DNA of 64,000 nucleotides, taken from positions 1,054,001 through 1,118,000 of the forward strand of contig NZ_JAYEZO010000001.1 in the NCBI RefSeq assembly GCF_037031285.1, given 5' to 3'. Origin of the DNA: Halobellus sp. LT62. Its GTDB lineage: Archaea; Halobacteriota; Halobacteria; Halobacteriales; Haloferacaceae. Of the stretch, positions 9,587 through 18,250 are shown piece after piece (position 1 is the first letter of the stretch; each line of letters begins with the position of its first letter). The notes under the pieces are model-generated. The model did not search any database. It worked only from the letters and a program-made list of their open reading frames with translations, and was not told where the DNA came from. The position numbers and the translations under genes were made by a program.

Positions 9587-10375
9587 ATGGATGAGTTAGA
9601 GACCGTCCTAGTTGATTTTGACGAAAATACCGGTATTGGAACGCTCACGCTGAATCGCCCCGACTCGATGAACGCGTTGAATGCTCAGTTGCGGTCGGAT
9701 ATCATCACCGGGTTGGAGCAGTTAGAATCCCACAACACCGACGGGGTTTCGCTCCGAGTGGTCGTGCTCGAAGCCGCGGGGGAGAAGGCGTTCTGCGCCG
9801 GTGCGGACGTCAACGAGTTCTCTGATGAAGCGGCTGGCGGGTCCTCCGAACGTCCGATGACGAAATTCATCCGCGACTTCCCCGCACCGGTTATTGCGAA
9901 GGTTCACGGATACTGTCTCGGCGGCGGACTGGAGACGATATTGGCTTGCGATCTCAGGTATGCCAGTACAGACAGCACGCTGGGCTTTCCCGAAGCCGAC
10001 CTCGGGATCATTCCCGGAATGGGCGGTATCCAGTACGCCTCGGCAATAGCGGGACCTGCGGTTGCCAACGAACTGGCTATGACGGCGAAACGGTTCTCCG
10101 GGGAGGAGGCGGACTCCTACGGATTAGTAAACGATACGTTCGAGAGAGAAGACCTCGACGAAGAAGTCGAAGAGCTCGCAGAAACCATCGCATCGAAGGC
10201 TCCGCTTGCCGTTCAAGAGGTGAAGAAGTCGACCCAGCTTTCGACGCAAGTCGGCGTCGAAGAAGGCGTTGCGCACGATCAGCAGGTTGGCGAGCTATTG
10301 TTAGCCACCGAGGATGCCAGCGAAGGGATGACCGCATTTGCCGAGAAACGTGATCCGGAGTTCGAGGGCAAATAG
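9587..10375 (+). CDS. enoyl-CoA hydratase/isomerase (crotonase family)
   Basis: 262 residues from the ATG at 9587. The longer frame from 9395 begins inside a repeat and has no family resemblance before MDELETVLVDFDE. The crotonase oxyanion-hole segments AFCAGADVNEFS and GYCLGGGLETILACDLRYA are present. The catalytic glutamates lie in GGGLE and FPEADLGIIPGMGG, which fits a true 2-enoyl-CoA hydratase. An AGGAGG-like sequence lies about 15 bases upstream, somewhat far for a ribosome site. It would hydrate enoyl-CoA in the beta-oxidation set formed by its neighbours. Confidence 0.9.
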   Translation: MDELETVLVDFDENTGIGTLTLNRPDSMNALNAQLRSDIITGLEQLESHNTDGVSLRVVVLEAAGEKAFCAGADVNEFSDEAAGGSSERPMTKFIRDFPAPVIAKVHGYCLGGGLETILACDLRYASTDSTLGFPEADLGIIPGMGGIQYASAIAGPAVANELAMTAKRFSGEEADSYGLVNDTFEREDLDEEVEELAETIASKAPLAVQEVKKSTQLSTQVGVEEGVAHDQQVGELLLATEDASEGMTAFAEKRDPEFEGK

Positions 10376-10483
10376 GGCGTTACATCCGCTCATACCGCTC
10401 TGACAGCTGAACTACCGTCTCGTGGCGACAGGGTCGTCGTACGTGCAGTCGGAGAAACAGTCACTGTGACGGCGCGCCCTCAG

Positions 10484-11638
10484 CTAGAGACGTTCGATGA
10501 TGGTGGCGATCCCCTGACCGTAGCCGATACACATCGTTGAAAGCGCAAAGTCGTTCCCCGTTCGTTCAAGTTCGTGTGCGAGCTTCCCGAGAAGCATCGT
10601 TCCGGTTGCTCCTGGAGGATGGCCGTGGGCGATTGCACCCCCGTTCACGTTCGTCTTTTCCCACGGAACGCCCGTTTCTTCCAACCACGCCCCTACGACA
10701 GACGCGAACGCCTCGTTGACTTCAAACAGATCGATATCTTCGAGATCGAGATCCGATTTGGCCATCACCTCTTCGGTTGCCGGAATCGGCCCCGTCAGGT
10801 TCAACAGCGGATCGGCTCCGACGACTTGCGTTTCGCGTATTTTCGCTAACGGATCCCACCCACGCTCTTCTGCGATCTCTCGGCTCGTAATGAGCGCGGC
10901 TGAAGATCCATCAACGATACCGGAGGAGTTCCCTGCGTGATGGACTCCGTTTCCTTCTTCCCGAAACGCCAGCGGCAACTCCGACAGCGTCTCCATATCA
11001 GTTCCCGGCCGGGGATTCCCGTCTCGTTCCACCGTGACCGCTTCACCGTCGACTTCGGTTTCGACGGGGACGACCTGATTATCGTAGTAGCCCGCTTCCC
11101 ACGCCTCGCTCCACCGTTTCTGGGAGTCGACTGCGATCTGGTCGACATCCTCTCGGGTCAGATCGTATTTTTCCGCGATCCGTTCTGCTCCCTCTCCCTG
11201 GTGGGTGATTTCGTCGAACTCCTCGTAGTAGGTATCGGACATATCGGACAGCTCACCGTCGGAACCCATCGGGATTCGGGTCATATGCTCGACGCCGCCA
11301 GCGACGACGACGTCCTGTCGTCCGGATTCAACATTTGCGGCGGCGAAGTTAACCGCCTGTTGCCCCGAGCCGCAGAATCGGTGCAGTTGCACGCCAGGGA
11401 TCCCATCGCCCCACCCGGCGACCATCGGGGCGAGTCGGCCAATATTCTTCGACTGTTCGTCAACGGGCGTGATACAGCCGTAGATGACGTCGTCGACGAT
11501 ATCCGGATCGAAACCGTTCCGATCCTCCAACGCTTTGAGCGGCTCGGCGGCGAGATCCTGGGGATGCGTATCGCGCAGGAGCCCTCCGTGTGCCCCGAAC
11601 GGCGTCCGGACGGCATCAACAATGACAGCGTCTCTCAT
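10484..11638 (-). CDS. acetyl-CoA C-acyltransferase (thiolase)
   Basis: 384 residues, the normal length of a catabolic or biosynthetic thiolase. The nucleophilic cysteine is C89 in HRFCGSGQQAVNFA. NVNGGAIAHGHPPGATGT carries the active-site His, and STMCIGYGQG the second catalytic cysteine. It should cleave 3-ketoacyl-CoA to acetyl-CoA plus a shorter acyl-CoA, or run in reverse. It converges on the hydratase gene, whose stop is about 110 bases away. No inactivating change is seen. Confidence 0.93.
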   Translation of the reverse strand: MRDAVIVDAVRTPFGAHGGLLRDTHPQDLAAEPLKALEDRNGFDPDIVDDVIYGCITPVDEQSKNIGRLAPMVAGWGDGIPGVQLHRFCGSGQQAVNFAAANVESGRQDVVVAGGVEHMTRIPMGSDGELSDMSDTYYEEFDEITHQGEGAERIAEKYDLTREDVDQIAVDSQKRWSEAWEAGYYDNQVVPVETEVDGEAVTVERDGNPRPGTDMETLSELPLAFREEGNGVHHAGNSSGIVDGSSAALITSREIAEERGWDPLAKIRETQVVGADPLLNLTGPIPATEEVMAKSDLDLEDIDLFEVNEAFASVVGAWLEETGVPWEKTNVNGGAIAHGHPPGATGTMLLGKLAHELERTGNDFALSTMCIGYGQGIATIIERL

Positions 11639-11813
11639 AGAAAGATATGATGATCAATATCTGTTAGGTGTTTCGGTCGCTAACGGTCATATTTCGTGGA
11701 ATGGTCGCAACTGGAACAAGCGCTACTGGGTGAAATGAAGGAGGCTCGGTCTCTTCGACGGCCTGTGCTCCGGTACTTGCGGCTACATTTCGCCTCCCGA
11801 AAGTCGAATCTGA

Positions 11814-12230
11814 CTACGGACCACGCTCATCTACCGGCGCAAAGCGGGGAATTTCGTATTCATCGCCTCCCGTGAACGTAACCGCGACCTCTTGGCCGAT
11901 AGAGATAGCACTCGGATCACAGTCGACGATATGAGTCATCATTCGGGGGCCCTCTTCCAGTTCGACGTAGGCGAGGACGTAGGGAGTTGCGTCGGCGTAC
12001 TCACCGCGCGTACGCCTGACGACAGTGTGCGTGTAGACTGTCCCGGTACCACTTGCTTGGACCCATATAACGTCGGCACCGAAACAGTGCGGACAACGGG
12101 CGCGAGGATAGTGATGGAATTCGTCACAGTCTCGACACTGGCGGATCAGGAGACGCCCGTCGGCGGTCGCCTCCCAGAACGGCTCCGTCTCGGGATGAAC
12201 CGGCGGCGTCGGATTCAGGAGGTCGCTCAT
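11814..12230 (-). CDS. Zn-ribbon / OB-fold acyl-CoA-associated protein (DUF35 family)
   Basis: 138 residues from the ATG at 12230 (MSDLLNPTPPVHPE). The longer frame upstream is unlikely, because this ATG overlaps the stop of the preceding thiolase-like gene as ATGA. A rubredoxin-like zinc site is seen in RQCRDCDEFHHYPRARCPHC, followed by an OB-fold with GTVYTHTVVRR and YVLAYVELEEGPRM. Family members bind and support thiolase-like partners, such as archaeal HMG-CoA synthase complexes and steroid side-chain aldolase/hydratase pairs. The tight coupling to the SCP2-type thiolase gene indicates the same here. Confidence 0.88.
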   Translation of the reverse strand: MSDLLNPTPPVHPETEPFWEATADGRLLIRQCRDCDEFHHYPRARCPHCFGADVIWVQASGTGTVYTHTVVRRTRGEYADATPYVLAYVELEEGPRMMTHIVDCDPSAISIGQEVAVTFTGGDEYEIPRFAPVDERGP

Positions 12231-13378
12231 ACGGTCTCTCTCCCCAGGATCGCCGTCACGCTCCCCATACGCGTTCCGATGCTTCCGCCCGTCCCGTGGA
12301 CGAGTGCCGTCTCGCAATCGGGCACTTGCAGCTCCGGCGCGGCCTCGCCGCGCAGTTGCCTGACTGCTTCGATCACTTTCGTCATCCCGCCGCGGTTCCC
12401 GGGGTGGTTGTTACAGAGGCCTCCGCCGTCAGTGTTGTACGGGAGGTCCCCATCGGGGGCTTTGAGCGTTCCTCCTTCGACGAAGGACCCTCCGTCGCCT
12501 TTCTCGCAGAATCCGAGATCTTCGAGCGTTTCGACGACCGTGATCGTGAACGAGTCGTAGATCGAAGCGTAGTCGATGTCGTCGTGATCGACGTCGGCCT
12601 CGCTGAAGGCTCTCGGACCTGAGTCGACCGCAGCCGTGTATGTCAGGTCGACAGCTCCGCCATGTGGATGTTTGACAGCCTCGCCACAGCCGAGGACCGG
12701 GATGCACTTCCGCTCAAGTTCGGCTGCCCGCTCATCGCTCACGACGAGTATCCCACCTCCGCCGTCGGACACGACACAGCAATCTAGGAGGTGAAGCGGG
12801 TCACAGACCAACGGCGACTCGACGACATCGTCGACAGTCACTGGCTCTTGAAACATCGCGTTTTCGTTGTACTGCGCGTGATGGGACGCCGCGACTCGAA
12901 CCTCCGCGAGCTGTTCGGAAGTTGTCCCGAACTCGTGCATATGTCGCCGGGCAGCGAGGGCATACGTGGCGGGAGCAGACAGCCCATACAGGTCTTCGAA
13001 TCCTGCTTCCGGTGTCTTGTTTTCGGGCGGGGAAGAGCTGTTCCGCGGTCGCCCTGCCATCGTTAACAACGCAACCTCACAGTCTCCGGCTTCGATCGCG
13101 GACGCAGCGTGCCCGAGGTGGGACACATACGACGATCCTCCGATGTCGGTGCCTTCGATATGAGAAAGGTCCTCCAGACCGAGGTAGTCGATCATCGATA
13201 AAACCGAAAACATCCCCGCTGGATCGCCTGCGGTGAAGTAGGCATCGACGTCGTCGATCGTCAACCCCGCGTCGTCGAGCGTTTCAGCAGTAATCTCTGC
13301 GTGTAATTCCGTTACGGACGTGTCCGGTGCATCTCTCGTTGGGTGTTCGTACACGCCAGCAATGGCGGCGGAACTCAT
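12227..13378 (-). CDS. SCP2/lipid-transfer-type thiolase-like protein
   Basis: 383 residues of thiolase fold. Where a thiolase has its nucleophilic cysteine this protein reads TDIGGSSYVSHLGHA, so the Cys appears to be Ser. The C-terminal part has CNNHPGNRGGMTKV and ALVHGTGGSIGTRMG. Proteins of this type, paired with DUF35, act as aldolases or acyl-CoA-binding subunits rather than classical thiolases. The partner gene follows with an ATGA overlap. Its likely role is carbon-carbon cleavage of a branched or side-chain acyl-CoA in the local pathway; this is inference. Confidence 0.85.
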   Translation of the reverse strand: MSSAAIAGVYEHPTRDAPDTSVTELHAEITAETLDDAGLTIDDVDAYFTAGDPAGMFSVLSMIDYLGLEDLSHIEGTDIGGSSYVSHLGHAASAIEAGDCEVALLTMAGRPRNSSSPPENKTPEAGFEDLYGLSAPATYALAARRHMHEFGTTSEQLAEVRVAASHHAQYNENAMFQEPVTVDDVVESPLVCDPLHLLDCCVVSDGGGGILVVSDERAAELERKCIPVLGCGEAVKHPHGGAVDLTYTAAVDSGPRAFSEADVDHDDIDYASIYDSFTITVVETLEDLGFCEKGDGGSFVEGGTLKAPDGDLPYNTDGGGLCNNHPGNRGGMTKVIEAVRQLRGEAAPELQVPDCETALVHGTGGSIGTRMGSVTAILGRETV

Positions 13379-13584
13379 TGATTCTGGATTTCCCGGGACG
13401 TGACTTATACATACGCCATCGAGAATCGGTGTTCCGTTCTGGTGGTAGAGCCAACCGGGCGAGTTCCCTGACGATGGTACCGTATTACGGCTAAGATAGC
13501 CGGTATCCCGATTTCGTACCGTTCGAAACTGTCAATAATATTTTAGCAGAAATTATAGCCCCCTGTTACAATTTACCGGACACA

Positions 13585-14328
13585 ATGTCGGATTCAATCG
13601 AATCAGTGGCAGTCGTTGGTGGCGGAATAATGGGCGGCGACATCGGACAGGTTCTGGCGCAAGCAGGATACGACGTCAACCTTCGGGACGTAGAAGAGGA
13701 CGCACTCGCGGACACGGAAGATCGAATCAAGAACGGCAACTACGGACTCGGGGCGTCGGTCGAAGGGGGGTATATCACAGCGGAGGAGCGCGATGCGACA
13801 CTCGACCGGCTCACCTTCACGCTCGACCTCGATGAGGCCTTGGACGACGTCGACGCGGTATTTGAGGCCGTTCCCGAGGATCTCGCCCTCAAAGGTGACG
13901 TTTTCCGCGAAATCGACAACCACACAGAGGGGATTCCGCTGTTCTCGAACACGAGTGGGCTGTCGGTCACGGCCCTAGCAAACGCAGTCGAGGACCGATC
14001 ACGATTCGCGGTGACGCACTTTTTCAGTCCGGTCCCGGTTATGGACTTAGTCGAGATCGTCCGCGCACCACAGACGGACGACCGGGTGATCGAAGTCGCT
14101 CAGTCTATCGCTGAGGATCTCGATAAGACGTACATCACGATCGAGGACACGACCGAGGAGTACGGGTTCGTCGCCAACCGCTGTTACTTCGCCCTGATGG
14201 AGGAGGCCGAGCGCGTGGTCGACGAAGGAATCGCGACCGAAGAACAGGTCAATACCGCGCTCAAGGAGGGGTTCAACCATCCGATCGGTCCCTTCGAGCT
14301 CATCGGAACCGGAAACGAGTGGGACTGA
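13585..14328 (+). CDS. 3-hydroxyacyl-CoA dehydrogenase, C-terminally shortened
   Basis: 247 residues. The NAD-binding segment VVGGGIMGGDIGQVLAQAGY is followed by FEAVPEDLALKGDVF, NTSGLSV and the catalytic His in VTHFFSPVPVMDLVEIV. The helical C-terminal domain starts (FVANRCYFALMEEAERVV, NHPIGPFEL) but the protein stops nine residues later. Family members of about 285 residues continue for roughly 40 more with the rest of the dimerisation domain. Only 54 bases separate this stop from the convergent acyl-CoA dehydrogenase gene, so the missing part is absent, not frameshifted nearby. Activity is uncertain. Confidence 0.85.
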   Translation: MSDSIESVAVVGGGIMGGDIGQVLAQAGYDVNLRDVEEDALADTEDRIKNGNYGLGASVEGGYITAEERDATLDRLTFTLDLDEALDDVDAVFEAVPEDLALKGDVFREIDNHTEGIPLFSNTSGLSVTALANAVEDRSRFAVTHFFSPVPVMDLVEIVRAPQTDDRVIEVAQSIAEDLDKTYITIEDTTEEYGFVANRCYFALMEEAERVVDEGIATEEQVNTALKEGFNHPIGPFELIGTGNEWD

Positions 14329-14382
14329 TCTGACCGAAACGGACGTCTAATAGCGCTGCTGTGGTCGTTTTCGGTCGGGTAC

Positions 14383-15534
14383 TCACTTCGATTGCTTGTA
14401 GATGAGATCCCGTTGAATGTCGTTGACTCCCTCGTAGATCATCGGAGCGCGAACGTCTCGGTAGACTCGGGTGATCCGGCGGTCGTTGAGAATTCCGCGC
14501 CCGCCGTGGAGTTTCACGCCGGTCTGTGCGCACTCCGCGGCGACTTCCGTGGCCTTGACTTTCGCCATCGCCGCCCACGCACTCGCGTCGTCGACGTCGG
14601 CTTCGGCCATTCGAGCGGCTCGCCAAGTCATTGCTCTGGCGCTCTCGAACTCTAATCGCATATCCGCCAAGTCGTGCTGGACCGACTGGAAATCGCTGAC
14701 CGTTTTCCCGAACTCCTCTCGGTCGTGGACGAACGCCCAAGCTTCCTCTACCGCTGCCGCTGCGAGACCGACGCCGTGTGCCGCGACACTGATACGACCC
14801 TCGTTGAAAAATTCGGTGAGCATCCGGAACCCCTCTCCCTCATCCCCGAGGAGATTCTCCGTCGGGACTCGACAGTCGTCAAAGACGATATGCGCCTGCT
14901 GGGAGGCCCGCATCGACATTTTCGCGGGAATCTCTTCGGCGTCATAGCCGTCTACGTCCGTCGGGACGATAATCAACGAATAGTTTTCGTAGGGGTTTTC
15001 GCCGTCTCCAGTCTTCGCGTACACGACGACCCAGTCGGCATCGACTCCGTTTCCGATCCAGTATTTTTCACCAGTTATTATCCACTCGTCCCCGTCTCGC
15101 TCGGCTGCCGTTTCCATCCCCGTGAGATCGCTTCCCGTTTCGGGTTCGGAAATCGCGCCGCCGCTGAACTCCTCGCCCGACGGAATCGGAGGAAGATAGC
15201 GGTCTTTCTGTTCGTCGGTCCCAAACAGTTCGATCATCGACGCACCGAATGCACGGCCGAGTAATGCCATACTTAGCCCAGCGTCCGCACGGAAAAATTC
15301 CTCGTGTACCGCGATGTCTTCGATGAGCGAGGTCCCACGTCCACCATATTCCTCACTGATTCCTTTCCCGACGAAGCCTGCTTCGACAGCGGGATCGACC
15401 AGTTCGTGGGGATATTTTCCACTGTTGAAATACTCTGCTGCGTTGGGTGCAATATATTCTTGAGCAAACTCACGGGCCTCACGTTTGATCTGTTTGGCCT
15501 CTTCCGGGAGGCCAACATCGGTGAGCAATTCCAT
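14383..15534 (-). CDS. acyl-CoA dehydrogenase
   Basis: 383 residues. The FAD/substrate segment GGAISEPETGSDLTGM and the stretch EWIITGEKYWIGNG are typical. The C-terminal domain has CAQTGVKLHGGRGI, and the catalytic base is the Glu of IYEGVNDIQRDLIY. It introduces the 2,3-double bond in acyl-CoA, the first oxidative step of the pathway whose later steps are encoded at 9587-13378. Electron transfer flavoprotein genes are not in the window. Confidence 0.93.
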   Translation of the reverse strand: MELLTDVGLPEEAKQIKREAREFAQEYIAPNAAEYFNSGKYPHELVDPAVEAGFVGKGISEEYGGRGTSLIEDIAVHEEFFRADAGLSMALLGRAFGASMIELFGTDEQKDRYLPPIPSGEEFSGGAISEPETGSDLTGMETAAERDGDEWIITGEKYWIGNGVDADWVVVYAKTGDGENPYENYSLIIVPTDVDGYDAEEIPAKMSMRASQQAHIVFDDCRVPTENLLGDEGEGFRMLTEFFNEGRISVAAHGVGLAAAAVEEAWAFVHDREEFGKTVSDFQSVQHDLADMRLEFESARAMTWRAARMAEADVDDASAWAAMAKVKATEVAAECAQTGVKLHGGRGILNDRRITRVYRDVRAPMIYEGVNDIQRDLIYKQSK

Positions 15535-15723
15535 ACCGCGTTGGTTCAGTGATCCGACGTAAAATAGTTGTTATGGTAGTCAATTACTCACACGATATGT
15601 GTCTCGGAGTGCGATCTCGTGGGGGTCCGGATGCCAGTATGCCCTGCAATCGCGATAATCGACACCCTCGATACGTCTGGTCACCGTCGAGGAGTGAGTA
15701 ATTGGAAGCAGTGAGCCAAGTTA

Positions 15724-15799
15724 GTGGCGTTTGCAACTGACTGCTCATCCGATCGCACGAAAGCGTGCGATCGAGTGAATGAAGACTGGCGTACGCTAC
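15724..15799 (+). repeat. dispersed palindromic repeat, copy C
   Basis: 76 bp: GTGGCGTTTGCAACTGA at the left, GCGTACGCTAC at the right, and central stem GATCGCAC-GAAA-GCGTGCGATC. It lies in the 379-base gap between the divergent acyl-CoA dehydrogenase and SDR genes, which otherwise shows no gene. Confidence 0.72.
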
Positions 15800-15897
15800 G
15801 ATAACAAAGGCTACGACAACTCTGTGAGGCTCGAGATGGTACGATAGCGGCTGTCTCACTCACAACCTTACCGAAACACGACCGGTCCCATGCCCCG

Positions 15898-15906
15898 TAA
15901 TTTTAA
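15898..15906 (+). promoter_or_regulatory. TATA-like promoter element of the SDR gene
   Basis: TAATTTTAA centred about 30 bases before the ATG at 15932. It supports that ATG over the in-frame GTG at 15914, which would lie too close to the box. Confidence 0.5.
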
Positions 15907-15931
15907 GCCGTGAGTGATAGACCTATCCGAT

Positions 15932-16699
15932 ATGATCACGATCGATATGGACGGAGAGACGGCAATCGTCACTGGCGCGGCACAGGGAATCGGCCGCGGG
16001 ATCGCGTCGCGATTGGGAGAGGCCGGCGCGAACGTGGTGCTTGCGGACATCCAGAGGGACGAAGTCACCGAAACCGCCGATGAGCTCGCAGCCGACGGCG
16101 CTACCACCGAGGCGGTGGCCTGTGACGTCACAGACCCCGACGACGTGGAGGCGATGGTCGAGGCGGCTGAGGAGTCCTTCGGCTCGGTCGAGATCCTCGT
16201 CAATAACGCCGGCGGTGCGGGTGGTCAGGCGATACAGGAACTCGAGCACGATGCCTGGGAGGACGCACTCGAACTGAACCTCACGGGGACGTACAACTGT
16301 ACGCGTGCGGTGATACCGGGGATGCTGGAGCGCGGCGAGGGCCGGATCGTCAACATCTCCTCGATGGCCGGTCGGAACGTCAGCGTCAACGGCGGGATCC
16401 ACTACACTGCTGCCAAGTGGGGAGTCATCGGCTTCACCAAGCACGCCGCACGCGACCTCGCTCCGGATGTGCGGGTCAACGCCGTCTGTCCCGGCGGCAC
16501 CCTCACGCCGATGCTAGAGGAGAACATCACCGAGGAGTGGCACGAGGAGTACGCCTCACGCGTACCGCTCGGGCGACTGGGGCGGGTGGAAGACCAAGCC
16601 AACAGCGTCCTCTTTCTCGCCTCTGAGCTGTCCGCCTATATGACTGGAACAGTACTCGAAGTCGACGGCGGCGGACAACTCAGCGAAGGCCGGAACTGA
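15932..16699 (+). CDS. short-chain dehydrogenase/reductase (FabG-like)
   Basis: 255 residues from the ATG at 15932. Classical SDR landmarks in order: cofactor motif TGAAQGIGRGIA, the Asp of DIQRDE suggesting NAD(H) preference, NNAGG, the catalytic Ser in NISSMAGR, and YTAAK with the catalytic Tyr and Lys. The C-terminus LASELSAYMTGTVLEVDGG is typical of 3-oxoacyl-reductase or 3-hydroxyacyl-CoA dehydrogenase type SDRs. In this cluster it could supply the 3-hydroxyacyl-CoA oxidation step, which matters because the classical dehydrogenase at 13585 is shortened. Confidence 0.9.
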   Translation: MITIDMDGETAIVTGAAQGIGRGIASRLGEAGANVVLADIQRDEVTETADELAADGATTEAVACDVTDPDDVEAMVEAAEESFGSVEILVNNAGGAGGQAIQELEHDAWEDALELNLTGTYNCTRAVIPGMLERGEGRIVNISSMAGRNVSVNGGIHYTAAKWGVIGFTKHAARDLAPDVRVNAVCPGGTLTPMLEENITEEWHEEYASRVPLGRLGRVEDQANSVLFLASELSAYMTGTVLEVDGGGQLSEGRN

Positions 16700-16814
16700 G
16701 CGAGCACTCGGGCAGGTCGTTCTCTGGCCGGTCGCCACATCCGGAGAGGGAGTTTGTATTTGCTGCAATTGGCGGTTCCGAAACATTCAATCGAAATTAA
16801 CAACAGTAGGTACT

Positions 16815-17021
16815 ATGGACGAAAGCAGTTCGCGATACGTCTGCTCTGCTTGCGGCTACTCGCGGGAATCGGTCGAAGCAGTCGTGAAACATATCGATAG
16901 ATCCCACAAAGACGAGTCGGCGGCTGTGTTGGAGTACGAATCTACTGAGAGCGATGGGTCGCCAACGTGGATCGGGAAGATCGTAAGATGGGTCGAGGAC
17001 GTGGTGGGAATCCGGATCTAA
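16815..17021 (+). CDS. small C2H2 zinc-finger protein
   Basis: 68 residues. One zinc-finger-like unit is seen: CSACGYSRESVEAVVKH followed by H five residues on, giving C-x2-C-x12-H-x4-H. The remainder is acidic and ends with an amphipathic stretch (TWIGKIVRWVEDVVGIRI). Such single-finger proteins are common in haloarchaea and are thought to bind DNA or proteins. No partner is obvious; a repeat copy follows directly. Confidence 0.7.
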   Translation: MDESSSRYVCSACGYSRESVEAVVKHIDRSHKDESAAVLEYESTESDGSPTWIGKIVRWVEDVVGIRI

Positions 17022-17030
17022 CCGATTATA

Positions 17031-17104
17031 GTGCGTTGCAAGTCTTCTTCTATGTGACCGCAGTCAGTGGCGCGGTCGGATGAGCAATCAGTGACAAGCG
17101 CTAC
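17031..17104 (-). repeat. dispersed palindromic repeat, copy D (reversed)
   Basis: Read on the minus strand: GTAGCGCTTGTCACTGA, then TCATCCGACC and AAGACTTGCAACGCAC at the far end. It matches copy A in the TCATCCGACC block and the GTAGCG end, in opposite orientation. It lies between the zinc-finger gene and the formylglycine-generating enzyme gene. Confidence 0.65.
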
Positions 17105-17155
17105 GATAGCTGGCGAGCACAACAATTAATCCCAACCTCCACGCTTGAAACGGGT

Positions 17156-18163
17156 ATGAAAGAGAAAGACCCAGCGTGTTGTGCCGCAACGCGCTCATCC
17201 GACAGTTCAGCCGACGGCGCAGACGACACAGAACGACGAGAGCAACAAGGAGTACTCCGTACCAAGCCTGCGACCGAAGACGACGACCGCACCGCCGGGA
17301 TGATCCACCTAGACGGCGACACCTTTCGGATGGGCACGGACTCAGGTGAGGGATTTCCACAGGACGGCGAGGGGCCCACTCGGGAGGTCACCGTCGATCA
17401 GTTTTACATCAGCAAGTACGCCGTGATGAACGCCGAGTTCCTCGAGTTCGTCCAAGAGACGGGATACACCACAGACGCCGAGAAGTTCGGCTGGTCGTTC
17501 GTCTTCGAGGATTTTGTCCCACGAACCGACTATGATCGGATCATTCAGAACATTGCGGCCGCGCCGTGGTGGGTCGCAGTCGAGGGTGCGAACTGGCTGC
17601 GCCCGAACGGCCCGAGTACGAGTATCTTAGACGACCGCGAGCTGCTGAAGCACCCTGTAACACACGTCTCGTGGAACGACGCGATAGCGTATGCTGAATG
17701 GGCTGGAAAACGACTTCCCACTGAAGCCGAGTGGGAGTATGCCGCCCGCGGCGGCAGAGAGGGCCGGCGTTTCCCTTGGGGCGACGAGCTGGAACCGGAC
17801 GGTGAACACCGCTGCAACGTCTGGCAAGGCGACTTCCCGGAGCACAACACAGGCGATGACGGCTACGAACGGACGGCACCGGTCAATGCGTTCGAATCGA
17901 ACGATTTCGGGCTCTACAACGTTTCTGGCAACGTCTGGGAGTGGTGCAACGATTGGTTCAGCCCAACCTATCACCGAACTGATGGGTACGACCACGAGAA
18001 CCCGACTGGACCGTCGACCGGCGATGAACGCGTGATGCGGGGCGGTTCCTATCTCTGTCACCAGTCGTGGTGTAACCGATATCGGCTCGCCGCTCGATCG
18101 AAGAACACCGCAGACAGCTCAACCGGCAACATCGGTTTTCGCTGTGTCGTCGACGCGAAATGA
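17156..18163 (+). CDS. formylglycine-generating enzyme (sulfatase-modifying factor)
   Basis: 335 residues. The FGE-sulfatase domain runs from about residue 45 (MIHLDGDTFRMGTDSGEG) to the end, with the typical HPVTHVSWNDAIAYAEWAGKR, LPTEAEWEYAARGG and FGLYNVSGNVWEW blocks. The catalytic cysteine pair is C301 and C306 in LCHQSWCNRYRLAARS. FGE uses copper and oxygen to convert the cysteine of a CxPxR motif to formylglycine. The next gene encodes exactly such a sulfatase, so this pair is a dedicated maturation unit. Confidence 0.93.
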   Translation: MKEKDPACCAATRSSDSSADGADDTERREQQGVLRTKPATEDDDRTAGMIHLDGDTFRMGTDSGEGFPQDGEGPTREVTVDQFYISKYAVMNAEFLEFVQETGYTTDAEKFGWSFVFEDFVPRTDYDRIIQNIAAAPWWVAVEGANWLRPNGPSTSILDDRELLKHPVTHVSWNDAIAYAEWAGKRLPTEAEWEYAARGGREGRRFPWGDELEPDGEHRCNVWQGDFPEHNTGDDGYERTAPVNAFESNDFGLYNVSGNVWEWCNDWFSPTYHRTDGYDHENPTGPSTGDERVMRGGSYLCHQSWCNRYRLAARSKNTADSSTGNIGFRCVVDAK

Positions 18164-18218
18164 GAGATATTTCAGGGGTCCCCGAGGGGAATCATACTAT
18201 AGATGTCATATTGCGGGA

Positions 18219-18228
18219 TTTTTATATG
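18219..18228 (+). promoter_or_regulatory. TATA-like promoter element of the sulfatase gene
   Basis: TTTTTATATG lies about 27 bases before the ATG at 18251. The sulfatase can thus be transcribed on its own as well as from the FGE gene upstream. Confidence 0.5.
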
Positions 18229-18250
18229 CCTCTAATCTCATCTGCGAACA

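Noticed and set aside
11703-11729. Sixth copy of the palindromic repeat (GTCGCAACTGG...AAGCGCTAC)
   Set aside because: Only the two end motifs are recognisable and the centre is missing; too weak to list as a copy.
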